Shown: in pieces, positions 5,265-7,068 of the stretch
Layout: every line of letters begins with the position of its first letter
Position numbering within the stretch: position 1 is the first letter of the stretch
From: Lachnospiraceae bacterium
GTDB taxonomy: Bacteria; Bacillota_A; Clostridia; Lachnospirales; Lachnospiraceae
DNA: 7,068 nt
Assembly (NCBI GenBank): GCA_024699595.1
Contig: JAILPG010000336.1
Location: 1-7,068 of the forward strand
Reading direction: 5' to 3'
The notes under the pieces: model-generated
Told to the model about the DNA's origin: nothing
The model's input: the letters and a program-made list of their open reading frames with translations, nothing else
Databases searched by the model: none
Translations under genes and position numbers: made by a program

Positions 5265-7018
5265 CAGTTTTCCGCCTCCTGACGGATCTTTACAAATCCT
5301 GCATACTTACCGCCCAGGTCTACCAGTTCCTCATGTCTTCCTTTTTCAATTATATGTCCGTCATCCACCACCAGTATCTGATCGGCGGCCTCGATCGTTG
5401 CCAGGCGGTGTGCAATAATGATCACCGTTTTTCCTTTGGACAATTCCGTCAGGGCTCCCTGGATCAGATGCTCGTTTTCAGGGTCAATACTTGCCGTCGA
5501 CTCATCCAATATGATGATCGGAGCATTTTTCAGTATAGCTCTTGCAATGGAGATCCGCTGTTTCTGTCCTCCTGAAAGCGTTCCTCCGCCTTCTCCGATC
5601 ACTGTGTCATAACCGTGAGGCAGTTCCATTATAAAATCGTGACACCTCGCTTTTTTCGCCGCATCGATCATCTCTTCTTCCGTGATCCCTTCCCGGCCGA
5701 AGCATATATTCGCACGGATTGTATCATTGAACAGATATACATTCTGAAATACCATGGATATATTTGAGAGCAGACTGTCCAAACTGTAGTCACGGACGTT
5801 TACTCCCCCTACTGTGATCTCCCCTTTTGTTACATCATAAAATCTGGCGATAAGATTACAGATCGTTGTCTTACCGCTTCCCGATGGCCCTACGATCGCT
5901 GTTGTTTTCCCTTCGGGGATCGTAAACGAGACATCTTTGAGCACCACCCTGTCTTCCGTGGTTTTCGCATTGGAATAGGAAAAAGAGACATCCTTAAATT
6001 CGATACCGTAATGCTTTGGACGGATATCCCTGCCGTCCGCATCAAGCAGTCCTGCTTCCGAAAACACTTCCATCTTATCAAACGCATTGTTGATCACGGA
6101 TAATACATGCGCACTGTCTGCGATCGGATCCACCGAATTAAAGATCGAAAGCGAAAGAAGTGCAACGATCAGCACCGTATCAAATTCCATTTCTCCTGTC
6201 ATTCCCGCATACATTACAGTGATGAACATCCAGACACTTGCCAGGCGAAGCGCCAGCAGATGCAGGCAATTATAAGGGATAAATCCGCATTCTATCTTTA
6301 ATGCTATCTTTTTTCCGCTCGCGCATGCTTCCTTGAATGCTTTGATCGATACCCCTTCCATTCCGAATGATTTTACGATCGGCAATCCGCGGGTGTATTC
6401 AAGCGCTGCCCTGGTCAGTTTTTCATTCTCCGCATTAAGCACCTTAGTGTTTTTAAGACTGTGTTTCGATATCATAACAAGAAAAATAAATGATATCCCC
6501 ACACCAAACAGCGAGATCAACGCCGCTTTCATATTTACAAACAACATAAACAGAAATACACACAAAAAGTTCAGATATCCTCCCACAAAACCATCTACCA
6601 TTCGGATACCCATATTCTCCAAAGTGGCGAGTCCTGTCGTGATCGCATTTAAAATAGCCCCGGTATCATTGCTCTGAAAGTATCCAAGAGATACTCGCTT
6701 AAGGACCTCCCCTATCTTAAGCCGGTCACGGGCTACCAGTTCATAGCCGATCTTCTCATGGAATCTTGCCTTCATATAGTCCATAAGAAACTTAGCTGCG
6801 ACGAACCCCAGCATGATCAGGAGACTGCTTTTCCAAAGCTTAGGATCAGCTTTGCCTCCGCCCTGAATTTCTTTAACTATCATTCCTATCAGGTATCCGG
6901 AATATGCTATCGGAGCCGCTGCCGCAAAGGAACCTAAGAAGGAAAATACAAAACCGATATACAGGCTTGCTTTAAAGTCACCGCACCAGTCAATGATCCT
7001 CTTTATTGTCTTAAACAT
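5213..7018 (-). CDS. ABC-type exporter half-transporter, fused membrane and ATPase domains, with an altered C-terminal tail
   Basis: 601 residues, near the usual 580-600. ATG 7016-7018 follows AGGAGG (7025-7030, 6-nt spacing). Residues 1-310 form the membrane domain, with hydrophobic spans near 17-46, 65-80, 140-182, 250-272 and 279-297. Residues 338-586 form the ATPase domain with all motifs intact: Walker A GPSGSGKTT (377-385), Q-loop Gln425 in VFQNVYLF, signature LSGGQ (481-485), Walker B IIILDE (501-506, Glu506), D-loop STASID, and H-loop His537 in IIIAHRL. It should drive ATP-dependent export across the cytoplasmic membrane, probably as a heterodimer with the product of the gene immediately upstream. 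The substrate cannot be told. The family end KIRQEAENWQ (577-586) is followed by 15 residues, FISATKGKRNCFRQW, that come from reading the adjoining TetR remnant out of frame, so the original stop was deleted. The tail lies outside the catalytic core, so function may persist. Confidence 0.92.
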   Translation of the reverse strand: MFKTIKRIIDWCGDFKASLYIGFVFSFLGSFAAAAPIAYSGYLIGMIVKEIQGGGKADPKLWKSSLLIMLGFVAAKFLMDYMKARFHEKIGYELVARDRLKIGEVLKRVSLGYFQSNDTGAILNAITTGLATLENMGIRMVDGFVGGYLNFLCVFLFMLFVNMKAALISLFGVGISFIFLVMISKHSLKNTKVLNAENEKLTRAALEYTRGLPIVKSFGMEGVSIKAFKEACASGKKIALKIECGFIPYNCLHLLALRLASVWMFITVMYAGMTGEMEFDTVLIVALLSLSIFNSVDPIADSAHVLSVINNAFDKMEVFSEAGLLDADGRDIRPKHYGIEFKDVSFSYSNAKTTEDRVVLKDVSFTIPEGKTTAIVGPSGSGKTTICNLIARFYDVTKGEITVGGVNVRDYSLDSLLSNISMVFQNVYLFNDTIRANICFGREGITEEEMIDAAKKARCHDFIMELPHGYDTVIGEGGGTLSGGQKQRISIARAILKNAPIIILDESTASIDPENEHLIQGALTELSKGKTVIIIAHRLATIEAADQILVVDDGHIIEKGRHEELVDLGGKYAGFVKIRQEAENWQFISATKGKRNCFRQW

Positions 7019-7019
7019 C

Positions 7020-7068
7020 TCATGCCTCCTTTACATTTCCCGCAGCCCAGTTTCTGGCTCCGACATGT
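7020..7068 (-). CDS. C-terminal end of the upstream gene, possibly the partner ABC half-transporter
   Basis: Only the last 15 residues are visible (HVGARNWAAGNVKEA), ending at TGA 7020-7022. The next gene's ATG follows after a single base (TGAGATG), and the ribosome binding site of that gene lies inside this frame, so the two are an operon with likely translational coupling. The ARNW piece near the end is reminiscent of the tail of ABC half-transporters in such pairs (the downstream protein ends in AENWQ), and exporter halves commonly come as adjacent pairs. The identity rests on this context and is not proven. The other frames here give no better candidate; one holds an 11-codon reading (MSEPETGLREM). 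Confidence 0.45.
   Translation of the reverse strand, partial: HVGARNWAAGNVKEA

Overview
The window looks like part of a Clostridia chromosome, most likely a Lachnospiraceae-type gut or rumen anaerobe. This is an inference from the protein families: paired ABC half-transporters with a TetR regulator, a clostridial-type two-subunit iron-sulfur serine dehydratase, and a TcdA with the extra Cys-rich loop. Strong AGGAGG-type ribosome binding sites and moderate GC fit the same view. Nearly everything reads on the minus strand; only one gene remnant is on the plus strand. No tRNA, rRNA, CRISPR array or transposase gene was found.

Layout from left to right: (1) 1-462, minus, a UPF0303/heme-degrading-domain protein cut by the window edge. 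(2) 463-638, an AT-rich spacer. (3) About 639-1540, a roughly 0.9-kb block holding only the 3' ends of two convergent genes, an acidic amino acid/dicarboxylate:cation symporter (plus) and the alpha subunit of L-serine dehydratase (minus). Both lack their 5' parts. (4) 1540-1567, a REP-like palindrome lying exactly between the broken serine dehydratase and the end of a PAS-domain protein (1565-2248), which stops inside the palindrome and has no output domain. (5) 2303-3064, an intact tcdA (tRNA ct6A-forming dehydratase) with a candidate promoter at 3155-3183. (6) 3209-5264, a collapsed operon made of pieces: a TetR-family regulator without its N-terminal DNA-binding part, an ABC half-transporter with a TGA stop and a damaged Walker A, and an ATPase domain of a second half-transporter with a large internal deletion. 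(7) 5213-7018, a nearly complete ABC exporter half-transporter with all ATPase motifs intact. (8) 7020-7068, the last codons of the gene upstream of it.

The transporter part reads best as two related TetR/ABC/ABC export cassettes in tandem. The upstream pair (the partial gene at the right edge plus the intact 601-residue protein) still looks functional. The downstream cassette has been reduced by at least three or four deletions plus point mutations. I see no new defence or metabolic system. What stands out is the density of deletion and fusion junctions (about seven in 7 kb) in an otherwise ordinary neighbourhood, one of them sitting precisely on a REP-like palindrome. Real genome decay and a chimeric or error-containing assembly would look alike here, and raw reads would be needed to tell them apart.
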